Of a stretch of 64,000 bases of DNA, positions 36,808-46,768 are shown piece after piece. A model generated the notes under the pieces. It had not been told where the DNA came from, made no database searches, and saw only the letters and a list, made by a program, of their open reading frames with translations. The DNA is from Euphorbia lathyris (taxonomy: Eukaryota > Streptophyta > Magnoliopsida > Malpighiales > Euphorbiaceae). The translations under genes were made by a program, and so were the position numbers. The stretch covers positions 28,008,501-28,072,500 of the forward strand of contig NC_088911.1 of NCBI RefSeq assembly GCF_963576675.1, in the 5' to 3' direction. Position 1 is the stretch's first letter; every line of letters begins with the position of its first letter.

Positions 36808-39800
36808 TTACTGAAGAGGATTAAACATACCAATTGCTTCTCTCAGTATGCTAAATTGCTCTCGTGCTAGAGGCTTTGTAAAGATATCAGCAAGCTGCTC
36901 ATCTGTTGGCACATAAGTCAGCTTGATTTCTTTCTTGAGTACATGATCTCTGATGAAGTGATGTCTTATGCTGACATGTTTCATCCTGCTGTGTTGAACT
37001 GGGTTCTTTGAGAGGTCAATTGCACTTTTGTTGTCGCATTTGACTTCAATTGTCTTTGTTTGAACACCATAATCTTCAAGCTGTTGCTTAATCCAAAGGA
37101 CCTGAGCAACACAGCTTCCAGCAGCAATGTACTCAGCTTCAGTTGTGGACAGGGCTACTGACGCCTGCTTCTTGCTGAACCAAGATACAAGACAGCTTCA
37201 TAGGAATTGGCATCCTCCAGAGGTGCTTTTTCTTTCCAGCTTGTCTCGTCCATAGTCAGCGTCAGTGTATCCGATGAGTGTAAAGTCATGAGTATTTGGA
37301 TACCACAGACCTGCATTTACTGAGCTTTGCAAATATCTAAGGATCCTTTTTACAGCTCGGTATAACTTGCTGTCTACTGGCTTACCATTCTCATCAGCGC
37401 AGAGGACATTGTCAGTGTCCATAGGAGTGGATATTGGCTTGCAATTTTCCAAGTCATATTTCTTTAAGATCTCCTTGGCATATTTTGCTTGACTGATGAA
37501 GATGCCATTGTTTCCTTGTTTAATTTGAAGACCGAGGAAGAAGTTGAGTTCTCCCATCATAGACATTTCAAACTCAGTCTGCATTTGTTTGCTAAACTCC
37601 TTGCACATTGATTCGTTAGTTGCACCAAATATTATATCATCAACATAAATTTGGGCCAGCAGGGTATCTTTACCCTTTTTCTTAATGAATAAGGTTGTAT
37701 CAGCTTTGCCCCTGACGTAATTTCTAGTCAGCAGGAAACTGGTCAGCCTCTCGTACCAAGCACGTGGTGCTTGCTTGAGGCCGTACAGAGCCTTTTTGAG
37801 TTTGTAGACATGGTTTGGGAACTTAGGGTCCTCAAAACCTGGAGGTTGATTTACATAAACCTCCTCGTTTATAACTCCATTAAGAAATGCACTTTTGACA
37901 TCCATTTGGAATAATTTAAAATTCATGTAAGATGCATATGCACATAATATTCTAATTGCCTCCAGCCTTGCCACTGGGGCAAAGGTCTCACCGTAGTCTA
38001 TACCTTCTTGCTGACTGTAGCCCAGAGCTACAAGCCTTGCTTTGTTCCTGACTACGTTTCCTTGTTCGTCCATCTTGTTCCTGAAGACCCATCTCGTTCC
38101 GATGGTCTTTTGACTCTTTGGATGAGGCACTAACTCCCATACATCATTTCTTCGAAATTGATCGAGCTCCTCTTGCATTGCGTTCATCCAGAATTCATCG
38201 TACTCAGCTTCAGCGAAATTCTTCGGTTCTTGTACTGAGACGAAAGCAACATTGCTGAGGTATTTCCTGAGTTGATTCCTCGTCATCAGGGTATTCCCAG
38301 CAGAATCAAGGATTGCACTTTCGGAGTGCCCTTTAGGAATCCTTATTTCTTTGGGTAGATTCATGTCTTGTGCTGTTCCTGTTTCAACAATCTCTGCAGA
38401 AGTAGATGGGTCAGTAAAAGTAATTTTAGGTTCACTCTTACTTTTGGTCAGCCGTTTTGTGAAGGACTCAGTGGCTGGTTCTTGATCAGCAGGTGCTGAG
38501 TTTGGTTCATCTTCTGTCAGCGGCTGGTATCTTCCTGCAGGGTTAGTTTCATCGAATTGCACATGTATAGATTCTTCTAATGCTTGAGTTCTCTTATTAA
38601 AAACTCTGTATGCTTTACTGTTTGTTGAGTAGCCTAGAAAGATAGCCTCATCAGCTTTTGAATCAAATTTGGCTAAGCTATCTTTGGTATTTAAAATAAA
38701 ACACCTACAGCCAAAGGCACGAAAGTATCCAATGTTGGGCTTTCGTCCTTTCCAAATTTCATATGGGGTTTTCTTAAGTACAGGTCTAACTAAAGCCCTA
38801 TTCAGAATATAGCATGCTGTGTTGACAGCTTCTCCCCAAAAATACTTTGGAAGCCTATGCTCATCCAGCATTGTCCTGGCAATCTCAACCAGAGTTCTGT
38901 TCTTCCTTTCAACAACCCCATTTTGCTGAGGCGTTCTAGGAGCAGAGAAATTGTGGTCAATGCCGCTGGCTTCACAGAATTCAACAAACTTTTGGTTCTT
39001 GAATTCTCCACCATTATCACTACGGATATGAGCTAGTTTTAGGTCTTTCTCATTTTCAATTTTTCTAACCAAGTTTGAAAATGTCTCAAAGGTCTCATCC
39101 TTACTGGTCAGCAGGATGACCCATGTGTACCGAGAGAAATCATCTACAATAACCAAGGAAAACCTTCTTCCACCCAGACTCAGCGGCTGGACTGGACCAA
39201 AGAGATCCAAGTGTAGCATTTCTAACGGACGCTTAGTTGAGACAATGTTTTTACTTTGAAAAGATTGCTTGGTTTGTTTTCCAGCTTGGCAGGCATGGCA
39301 TAATTGATCTTTTTGAAATTTAAGTTCAGGCAGTCCCTCAACCAATTGCTTTCTTGCTAATTTGGCCAGGAGGTCCATGCTTACATGACCAAGTCTCCTG
39401 TGCCATAGCCAGGAATTTTCTTCCTTTGTGACTAAGCATACAGTTTTTGAAAACTTCTTTTCGAGGTTTAGCATAAAGACATTGTCTATCCGAGGGGCAG
39501 TTAAAATTAACTCATTTGATTTTCCCTCATATATTTTACATCCAGTTTCGTCAAATATAACTTTTCTTCCATTATCACAAAGCCGAGCTACGCTGAGTAA
39601 GTTATATTTGAGTCCGCTGACTAGGGAGACAGATTCAATAGTGGGATTACCTCCAACGGTGCCTGATCCTACTATTTTACCCTTTTTGTTGTCTCCAAAA
39701 CTTACGCTTCCTCCTCATTTACGTTCGAACGTGATGAATTGAGTTTCATCACCCGTCATATGCCTTGAGCATGCGCTGTCAATATACCACATTTTTGACT

Positions 39801-39828
39801 TCTCGGCACATCTCAGGCTTACCTGCAT
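36808..39828 (-). pseudogene. Copy B pol, two nonsense codons and a 108-bp deletion
   Basis: ATG at 39828 ([12 protein letters not shown]) and stop at 36808. Domains: protease [14 protein letters not shown], integrase zinc finger (WLWHRRLGH), catalytic core with RSDNGGEF and [10 protein letters not shown] with YVDDIIFG, RNase H. Defects are TGA at 39715-39717 just after the protease, loss of 36 codons in RT between SKLYR and AVKRI (a dinucleotide shared at the breakpoint), and TGA at 37198-37200 in RNase H. The last of these is shared with copy C. Confidence 0.92.
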
Positions 39829-39833
39829 TGTAA

Positions 39834-41588
39834 TCAGTTTCCTTTAGGTACCCAATTCTTTTTGGGTCCTGACTTGTTATGTTCAACAGGTAAAGCATCA
39901 TATTTTATTTTGTGGCGACATACATTAATAGTGTGGCCACTTTTTCCACAGAAGTCACAACTGACTTTCTGTTTAGGACTCTTTACTGACTTGTCAGCAC
40001 CCCAGTGCTGAGCGTGCCAGCACACCTTAGTGGTGTGTCCTAACTTCCCACAAAAGTCACACTGGACTCTTCGCTGGGGATTTCGTCTCTGCTGAGTACC
40101 TTGGTACTGAGTACCTTGATACTTAGTTCTCAGAGGAAAATTATTTTTGTTTGGAACCTTTAGTTGGTTCTGAATGGTTGTGACATCCTTCCTCAGTTTC
40201 TTGGAAACTGACTGGACTTCAACTACAGACTCATGAATGGTTTTCATATTTTCATGCAAAACTGAGTTGTCTTGAAGAAGGTATCTAAGGTCACTCAGTT
40301 TGACCTCTTCCACTTCGTCACAGCGCTTGCTGAGTGCTCTAACCTGTTTATTACACTTCTTAACAAGTGTATAGAGATCACTCAGGGCATTAACCATATC
40401 ATTTCTGAGCTGGGGAAGTGACATTACCTCATTTGATTGCTCTTCATCATCTGATGCGATGGATGGGTCAGCATGCTCAGAGACGCATGGCTCAGCAAGT
40501 TCGTCAGCCATAAAGCATATCTTCGCTGACTCGGTGGCCTCAGTTTCTGTTGATGAAGATTCATCACTGTCACTCCAAGTAGCCACCATTGCCTTCTTCC
40601 CACTCTTCTTGTCTTTCCTCAGTGTGGGGAAGTTTGACTTAATATGGCCAGCTTGATGGCACTCAAAGCATGTAATGGGCTTTGAGCTGTCCTTTCTGTA
40701 TTTGCTGTCGCTTGAGTCAGCCTTATACTTATCAAACTTTTTGTAAGGCTTTTTGGAATATTTGTCGTTCTTCCTGAACAGCCTCTTCATCTTTCTTGTA
40801 AACATAGCCATCTCCTCATCATCAGTTGAACTCCTGTCAGTGGAGTCAGCCTTCATGACAAGTGACTTCTGCTTCTTATCATCAGATTTTTCCTTCACCT
40901 CAAAGTTCTTCATTGATATCTCATGGGTCAGCAATGAACCGATGAGTTTGTCATATTTGTAGGTGGTTAAATCCTGAGCTTCCTCAACTGCTGTCTTCTT
41001 TGCCTGCCAGTCTTTTGGAAGACTCCTGAGTATCTTTTTGACTTGTTCTTCCTCAGTGAAGATTTTCCCAAGTCTCTTGAGCTCATTAATGATGTTGGTG
41101 AACCTTGCGTTCATGTCTGAAATGCCCTCATCATTGTTCATCTCGAACAGCTCGTATAGTCTCATCTGCTGATTCACCTTGGATTCTTTTACTTTGTTTG
41201 TTCCCTCGTAGGTGACTTCCAGCTTTTTCCAGATCTCTTGTGCCGACTCACAACCTGAGATTTTGTTATATTCTGCAGCATCGAGCGCACAGTGAAGCAT
41301 ATTGATAGCCGAAGCATGGTTTTGAAGCTTCTTAAGATCATCCTCTGTCCATTCAACCTCAGCTTTAACAACTGACTGGCCATCAACAACTTTCACAGGT
41401 ACAAACGGGCCTTGGACTATAGATAGCCAGGCACTCATGTTTGTAGCTTGAATGAAGTTTTTCATCCTATTCTTCCAAAAGGTATAGTTTGACCCGAAGA
41501 ATAGGGGAGGCCTGGTAATGGACAGCCCCTCAGGTAATATCTGAGTTGTCTGGTTTCCAGGGAGAAACCGAGTGCTGTTTTCGCCCAT
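39834..41588 (-). CDS. Copy B gag, intact frame, 584 aa
   Basis: Start ATG at 41588 (MGENSTRFLPGN); the open frame extends four codons further to a TTG, which I take as leader. Copia gag_2 core from WKNRMKNFIQATN to about residue 210, acidic/Ser-rich linker, then three CCHC knuckles. Knuckle one (about 305) has lost its last Cys (IKSNF instead of IKSNC in copy C). Knuckles two (about 512, CDFCGKLGHTTKVC) and three (about 545, CDFCGKSGHTINVC) are intact. A Leu-rich coiled-coil-like stretch lies around 400-470. It ends in TGA six bases before the pol ATG and in a different frame from pol. Only gag of the three without a stop. Confidence 0.92.
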   Translation of the reverse strand: MGENSTRFLPGNQTTQILPEGLSITRPPLFFGSNYTFWKNRMKNFIQATNMSAWLSIVQGPFVPVKVVDGQSVVKAEVEWTEDDLKKLQNHASAINMLHCALDAAEYNKISGCESAQEIWKKLEVTYEGTNKVKESKVNQQMRLYELFEMNNDEGISDMNARFTNIINELKRLGKIFTEEEQVKKILRSLPKDWQAKKTAVEEAQDLTTYKYDKLIGSLLTHEISMKNFEVKEKSDDKKQKSLVMKADSTDRSSTDDEEMAMFTRKMKRLFRKNDKYSKKPYKKFDKYKADSSDSKYRKDSSKPITCFECHQAGHIKSNFPTLRKDKKSGKKAMVATWSDSDESSSTETEATESAKICFMADELAEPCVSEHADPSIASDDEEQSNEVMSLPQLRNDMVNALSDLYTLVKKCNKQVRALSKRCDEVEEVKLSDLRYLLQDNSVLHENMKTIHESVVEVQSVSKKLRKDVTTIQNQLKVPNKNNFPLRTKYQGTQYQGTQQRRNPQRRVQCDFCGKLGHTTKVCWHAQHWGADKSVKSPKQKVSCDFCGKSGHTINVCRHKIKYDALPVEHNKSGPKKNWVPKGN

Positions 41589-41635
41589 GGTATGGATCAA
41601 CTCAAGGTTGTTAGACCTTTAGTAATGAGCTTTTA

Positions 41636-41647
41636 CGCTCTGATACC
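41636..41647 (-). promoter_or_regulatory. Primer-binding site of copy B
   Basis: On the minus strand TGGTATCAGAGC, initiator Met-tRNA type, just inside the shared LTR. Confidence 0.9.
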
Positions 41648-41650
41648 ACT

Positions 41651-42996
41651 TGTTGGTCCCTTGTAAGGTTGCAAATATAGTTCCAAGGGGGGGTTAGGAA
41701 CTATTTTACCTTTTTTTATCTAATTTGGGCAGATTTCTTTTCTTTAAGAAAAGTTTATAAAACAGCGGCACTTAACACTCAGCAAGACACTGGCTTAGTC
41801 AACTAGTTACTAGGACAGCTTCGTTGCTTAGGTCAGGAAATAGCACTTAGAGTCTATTCCTGAACCTGCTCGTTTGTAGCGCACAACTCAGCTTGACCTC
41901 TTTTACTTGGTCAGTTTTAGTTTGTTTTAAGCAAGCAATATGAATAAGGAGTTAAGGTTTAGAAATACTTCACTCAGCAGATTTATCCAGGTTCGACTTC
42001 TTCTAAGCTTACGTCCTATCCCCGGAACACCTCCGAGATTTCAAATCCTCTACTGAGCTCTTTAAAGGTAGAGCCTCAAACCTTTTACAATATCAGCAAT
42101 TGAGTATGACAAGAGTACCTTCCTCTATACTTCTACTCAATCCTAATCTCTCCGCTGAGTACTTAAAACCGAGTACCCAGCCTCTCCTTTCTACTTCTAG
42201 AAATGATAAAGATTTTGTCCTAAACAACAATTGCTAGAACACCTTAGATGATTGAAAAACAATCACTCTAGACTTTTACACAAATGAATAGACTTTGTAG
42301 TGTAAGAAATTTGTTTTGCTTCTTGCTTGCAGAACTTGTAGAGATTTGGTCAGCGTAATGGCTTGATCAAGTTCTGTTTGTTGTGAAGCTTGTGATGGCA
42401 CTATTTATAGAGACGTCTGGTCATTCGGTCATTTCGAATTTCGAAATAACCGTTGGAGGGAAACGGCTATATGTCGTTGTCATCCTAACTTGCACAGAGC
42501 TCTTGACCAATCACAATCGTGTATCTTCTGTCCTCGGTCAGCACAGCAGATGGTCTCTCCTTTTATGGTAAAGTCAACTGGACAGCATACTGTGTCGTCT
42601 GAACTTTGCTAAAAGAAGAAACACTTTGTCTGGAAGTTTTCCTCTGCCGGTCTGCTGTCTTGTACGCTTTGTCGAGATGACTCAGCAGCTTCATTGTGAA
42701 GTTGTTCCTGAAGGTCTTCTAGATCCTTCCGTTTGCTGAGTTGCGTTTATGTCCAAAACGACAACGTCTTGACATACGCGGGCCGAGTGTACTGAGTTGT
42801 TTGACTTGGGCCTTGGCTTCCGTATTGGGCTTGGGCCTTCCAATCCTTATGACTTATAACATTTATACTCAACATTGAACAAACACATTAGTAGAATAAA
42901 TCAACGCATTTAAACTTAGTGTGTTTAGAATATGTATTCTAATTTATACTTAAACAATTTTGTCAAATCAAAATTATGTGGAAAGGTGTTTCAACA
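41651..42996 (-). repeat. LTR shared by copies B (5') and C (3')
   Basis: On the minus strand it runs from TGTTGAAACACC to GGGACCAACA (1346 bp). Copy C's polypurine tracts lie upstream and copy B's PBS and gag downstream, so one LTR serves both. It belongs to a somewhat different subfamily from the two plus-strand LTRs. TATA motif CTATAAATAG on the minus strand at 42401-42410. Confidence 0.93.
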
Positions 42997-43093
42997 AACT
43001 CCCCCATTTTGATGTTGGCAAAACTGTTCAGCAAGGAACTCAGTATGAGCTCCCCCATGATAGTTGACCTTTTTAATTAAGTGAACTCCCCCG
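42997..43093 (-). promoter_or_regulatory. Three polypurine tracts before the shared LTR
   Basis: On the minus strand, AAAATGGGGGAGTT abuts the LTR (42997-43010), and further GGGGGAG tracts lie at 43050-43058 and 43084-43093. Multiple purine tracts at this position are a known Sirevirus trait. Confidence 0.75.
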
Positions 43094-43514
43094 TAAGGAC
43101 TGAACTACTGACTTAGTTTTATTCTAAACATTCTAAGGTTTAACTGAATAAGTCTAAGATCAGATTTCAGGTATAGGTCAGCTTATGGGTCATATTCTAT
43201 TTTACTCAGAATTCAGCGGAAGTAATGTATAGTGACAGAGCGCGCTGAGCAAATTATTGTTCAATGAGTTCTTTATCAGAATGTATCATAAGATCATAGT
43301 ATGATGTCAAACATGTTATCAGCATATCATTTAGTCAATAAATATTATAAGTGTTAAGCATAGCTGATATAACAAAGATACATAATAACTCAGTACTTAA
43401 TAGCATATATCATAACTCAGTATTTGAATAAGAAAAGGAAGTATGATATATTGATAGAAGTCAGCAGTTGCACAGCAAAAGAAATAAATTAGCAAAAATT
43501 AAGACCTAGCCTAA

Positions 43515-46289
43515 CTATTTCTTTTTCTTGCCCTGTGACTGACTTCTCTTGTACTGACATTGCTCATGCTGAGCTCTAGCAGCTTGCGCTTTCTCCCCCG
43601 TTTTTTCAACTTCAGGGAGCTTGAACGCATCGGTTAAGACAGCACGAGAAAGTTCTTGTGAAAGCTCTTTTAGTTTGTCAGCACTTTCGTTCACGCCATC
43701 AAAAATGGCAACCCTATCAGCTGAGACTTCTACTGGTATATGAAGATCAGCGGCACTGAGCATATTTACACTGAAGGCTTGAGCTTTGGCTTGCCAGATG
43801 AGAGCTTCAGAGAGGCCAGCGAAGACTTGGTGGAATGTCTTCAGAAGTGCTGAGTCATAGTGATGTCGTTGAATATTATTATGACGGATATGGTTGAAGG
43901 ATTGTTGTGTGAGGGACAGCAATTCATTCTGCTTCAACGCGTCAGTATCCATTTCTTGCTTGTTCAGGTTAAGTAGCCTGACAGCCTCACTGAGTTGCTC
44001 AACTGAGCACTGACTATAGGACACCATTTGCTCATTTGTCTTGAGTTGCTCAGTATGCAGCTGAGCAAAAAGCATCTTCAGTTCTGAGGAGGTGGCGTAG
44101 TCAGTGTTCACAGCAGATAACCTCTGGACTTGCTGATGTAGCGAGTTCAGATGTTGAATTGTGGACAGTTGAATCTCTGCCAACTTGGCAAGTGAGTCTT
44201 GCTTTGCTTGCTGGGCTTGAAATGATAAGACGACATTCAGCAGGTCCTTGAGTCCCTTGACTTCGTTGAGAAGTAGAGTGACTTGGGAGAGCTGAGTTGT
44301 CTCTGGGAATGAGGATCCAGCAGCAGGTGAAGCAGACTGTTGAAGATCTTGGATGAGAGCTTGCACTGAGTCGATGAGATTCTTGCCGGACTCAGTGGCA
44401 TCCCTATGTACATCCGTATGACCAGAAGAGAAGGGTGTGAGAGGAGTACCCTGGTCAGTGACAGGATGAGTTTGCTCAATCTGCACTTGAGATGGAGGAA
44501 TTGTTGTGTGATCGGCAGAGAGATTGGTTGTAGAGGTGTTAACTCGAACACTGTCTGTGCTGACGGCAGAAGGATGGGGAGTCAGCACCATGCTTGAGGA
44601 GACAGCATGAGCAGTGGTCGGTTCAACCTGACTGGTTGAAGTAGTGGAAGTATGATGCTCGACATGTTCCTGTTGAGAAGAAATAGAGGCTTGTTTTTCC
44701 AACGGCGTTGAAGTAGAGGAAGTTGAGGGCCGTTTGAAAAATTTTAATTGGACGGTAGAAGGATCCTTTGTTGTCTTGGAGAGGACAAGTTCAGTAATAG
44801 ATGGTGATTGTAAAGGGGGTTCACTGACCATTTTCTCACTGGCCTTAACCAGCTTTCGCCTTCTACATGGTGGAGAGGTATGATGAGCAGGTTTTTCTGA
44901 GTGAGTAGGTTCTTTTTCCTTATTATGGGTCTGGTCAGCTTGATCCACTTGCTCAATTCCAGCAGCTAACTCAGTGTCAGTCTGCATAGCTCCACCAGCT
45001 AACCCAGTGTTAACGTCCTCAGCTTCAATTTCGCTGTCATACTCTTCAGACTCCTCAACGTCATCCTCACCGCTGGTTTCATCGTCTTCTTCTTCTTCTT
45101 CAGTATTATCTCCATCAAGTTCTTCCTCAACTTGGGAGATGAAGTGGTCCTCTAACTGGACCTCAGGTTCCTCAGCATCAGTACCTTGGCATTGAGTGAA
45201 ATGAGAATCACCTGGTACAATAAAATCTGTCGGCATGACGTCGAGAGGTGCCAGTGTTGAAGACTTCTGCTTCTTCTTCTCAGCTGACTTTCCAGCTGAC
45301 CTCTGCCTCTTTGCTGGAGACACAGCATTAGGTGCCTCAGCAGATTTTCTCTTGCGAGAAACTGGGGCCTTAGTTCTTCGCCCTTTCTTAGGCTCAGTAA
45401 TAGTCTCCTCAGTCTGATCAGCTTGGCCAGCAGCAGCAGCAGCTTTTCCTTTCTTCAAGGGCTGTCCAAATTTAAGTGCCCTCAGCGAGGCAGCTGTGAT
45501 TTCAGTTCCTCTAAAAGATTCCTCACCTTCGAGGTCAATCTTGTGGTCGATGAGGATCCTGGTGATGATTGATCCCAACCTCATTGTACCCGTGCTGCGT
45601 AGGAACCCAGCAACTAAGAAAACTGGCATGTTGATGGGGGTGTACGTCAGCATGTGCCATATGAAGCACTGTTCAAAGTTGGTTGCTGATGTAGTGCAGT
45701 TGATCTTTGGGTAAATGAAATAGCTCAGCAGGTAGTGAGCCATCTTCTGATGCTGTCCCATTGAAGATGCTGAGATCTCTCCTGAGTGACCCTTAGGTTT
45801 GTAGAAGGTATGGACGTAGTCGGTCTTGTCCTGATCTCCTGACTTTCTCAGCCTTACTCCCCCAGTTTTGAGCTGGAGGAGATTTCCTATGTACAGAGGG
45901 TTGATGAAGATGGTTTTCCCTTTTACTTCAGTGCTCAGGTAGTCGGCGGAGTCACTGGCAACCTTGAGGTTGTGGTAAAATTCCCTCACTAGGTCAGGAT
46001 ATGTCTCATCCCTGACCGAGAACAGCCCAGTCCATTCATTCTTGGAAATCCACTCAGCAAATGGCTGTTCGTTCTGTACAAAGTGCTCCGAAACCCATCT
46101 AGAGGGTTCTACCTTCCATTCACGTACATTGTCTAAGACCTTTGAGTAGGTCCTGATCTTAACAGCTTTCCCTTGGCCAGAGGTTTGGCCAGTTTTACCC
46201 TTGCTCGGTGTAGAGGGGTTTCGTGAAGGTTCATCGGAGCTGGACTTTTGGTGGCCGGCACCGGAGACATTGAAGGATAGCTTAGTCAT
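43515..46289 (-). CDS. Copy C ORF3, intact 924-aa protein of unknown function
   Basis: An uninterrupted frame between pol and the 3' LTR, the position where Sireviruses carry an envelope-like or extra ORF. Residues about 50-255 form the conserved domain seen in plant transposon-associated proteins (blocks QPFAEWI, DETYPDLVREFY, GQHQKMAHYLL, NFEQCFIWHMLTYTPIN). A Lys/Arg-rich stretch (about 300-335, with SRKRKSAE and SPAKRQR) looks like a nuclear localisation signal. A strongly acidic run follows (about 383-415), then a Ser/Thr-rich middle, then Gln/Leu-rich sequence (about 663-800) likely to form a coiled coil, and a KKKK end. There is no signal peptide or clear membrane segment, so an envelope role is not supported. 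A nuclear or particle-associated role is inference. Confidence 0.85.
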   Translation of the reverse strand: MTKLSFNVSGAGHQKSSSDEPSRNPSTPSKGKTGQTSGQGKAVKIRTYSKVLDNVREWKVEPSRWVSEHFVQNEQPFAEWISKNEWTGLFSVRDETYPDLVREFYHNLKVASDSADYLSTEVKGKTIFINPLYIGNLLQLKTGGVRLRKSGDQDKTDYVHTFYKPKGHSGEISASSMGQHQKMAHYLLSYFIYPKINCTTSATNFEQCFIWHMLTYTPINMPVFLVAGFLRSTGTMRLGSIITRILIDHKIDLEGEESFRGTEITAASLRALKFGQPLKKGKAAAAAGQADQTEETITEPKKGRRTKAPVSRKRKSAEAPNAVSPAKRQRSAGKSAEKKKQKSSTLAPLDVMPTDFIVPGDSHFTQCQGTDAEEPEVQLEDHFISQVEEELDGDNTEEEEEDDETSGEDDVEESEEYDSEIEAEDVNTGLAGGAMQTDTELAAGIEQVDQADQTHNKEKEPTHSEKPAHHTSPPCRRRKLVKASEKMVSEPPLQSPSITELVLSKTTKDPSTVQLKFFKRPSTSSTSTPLEKQASISSQQEHVEHHTSTTSTSQVEPTTAHAVSSSMVLTPHPSAVSTDSVRVNTSTTNLSADHTTIPPSQVQIEQTHPVTDQGTPLTPFSSGHTDVHRDATESGKNLIDSVQALIQDLQQSASPAAGSSFPETTQLSQVTLLLNEVKGLKDLLNVVLSFQAQQAKQDSLAKLAEIQLSTIQHLNSLHQQVQRLSAVNTDYATSSELKMLFAQLHTEQLKTNEQMVSYSQCSVEQLSEAVRLLNLNKQEMDTDALKQNELLSLTQQSFNHIRHNNIQRHHYDSALLKTFHQVFAGLSEALIWQAKAQAFSVNMLSAADLHIPVEVSADRVAIFDGVNESADKLKELSQELSRAVLTDAFKLPEVEKTGEKAQAARAQHEQCQYKRSQSQGKKKK

Positions 46290-46768
46290 TCTTTTAAGAT
46301 GGAGAGAATAGAGGTATTTGAGAGAGAGAAATTTGAGTAATTTCTTAGCCTTAAGAATTTGTTAAGCGTAAAGAGTAAAAAATGGGGAAATGCCCATAAT
46401 TTATAGACAAGTTGAACGGTGTGGATCTTAACCAAATCCATGTGTCAGTTGCCTTGGGATCATGTACCGACAGGGATCCTGGCATTTATGACACATTACG
46501 GTGAATACGTCATCCTAGGTTATACGCGTGCTTGGAATTTATGCTAACGGATTAATCACTCAGTATTTAGAATGTCAAGCGTTTGATATTCTGAGAGGTC
46601 AGTGCATTATTTAAGGATGATTTTAAGTTCAAGTTCTAAACTAATTTACTCAGTGTGCAAGTTTACTCAGTATTGTATATTCAGTCAGTTTCAAGAGATA
46701 CTCAGCAAACAATAAACCATTCAGCATGTAATTCACTCAGCATTCAATAATCATTTATGCACATAAAT

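Noticed and set aside
43515..46289. Envelope protein call for ORF3
   Set aside because: Position fits, but there is no signal peptide, membrane helix or fusion-like segment; the basic, acidic and coiled-coil regions argue against it.
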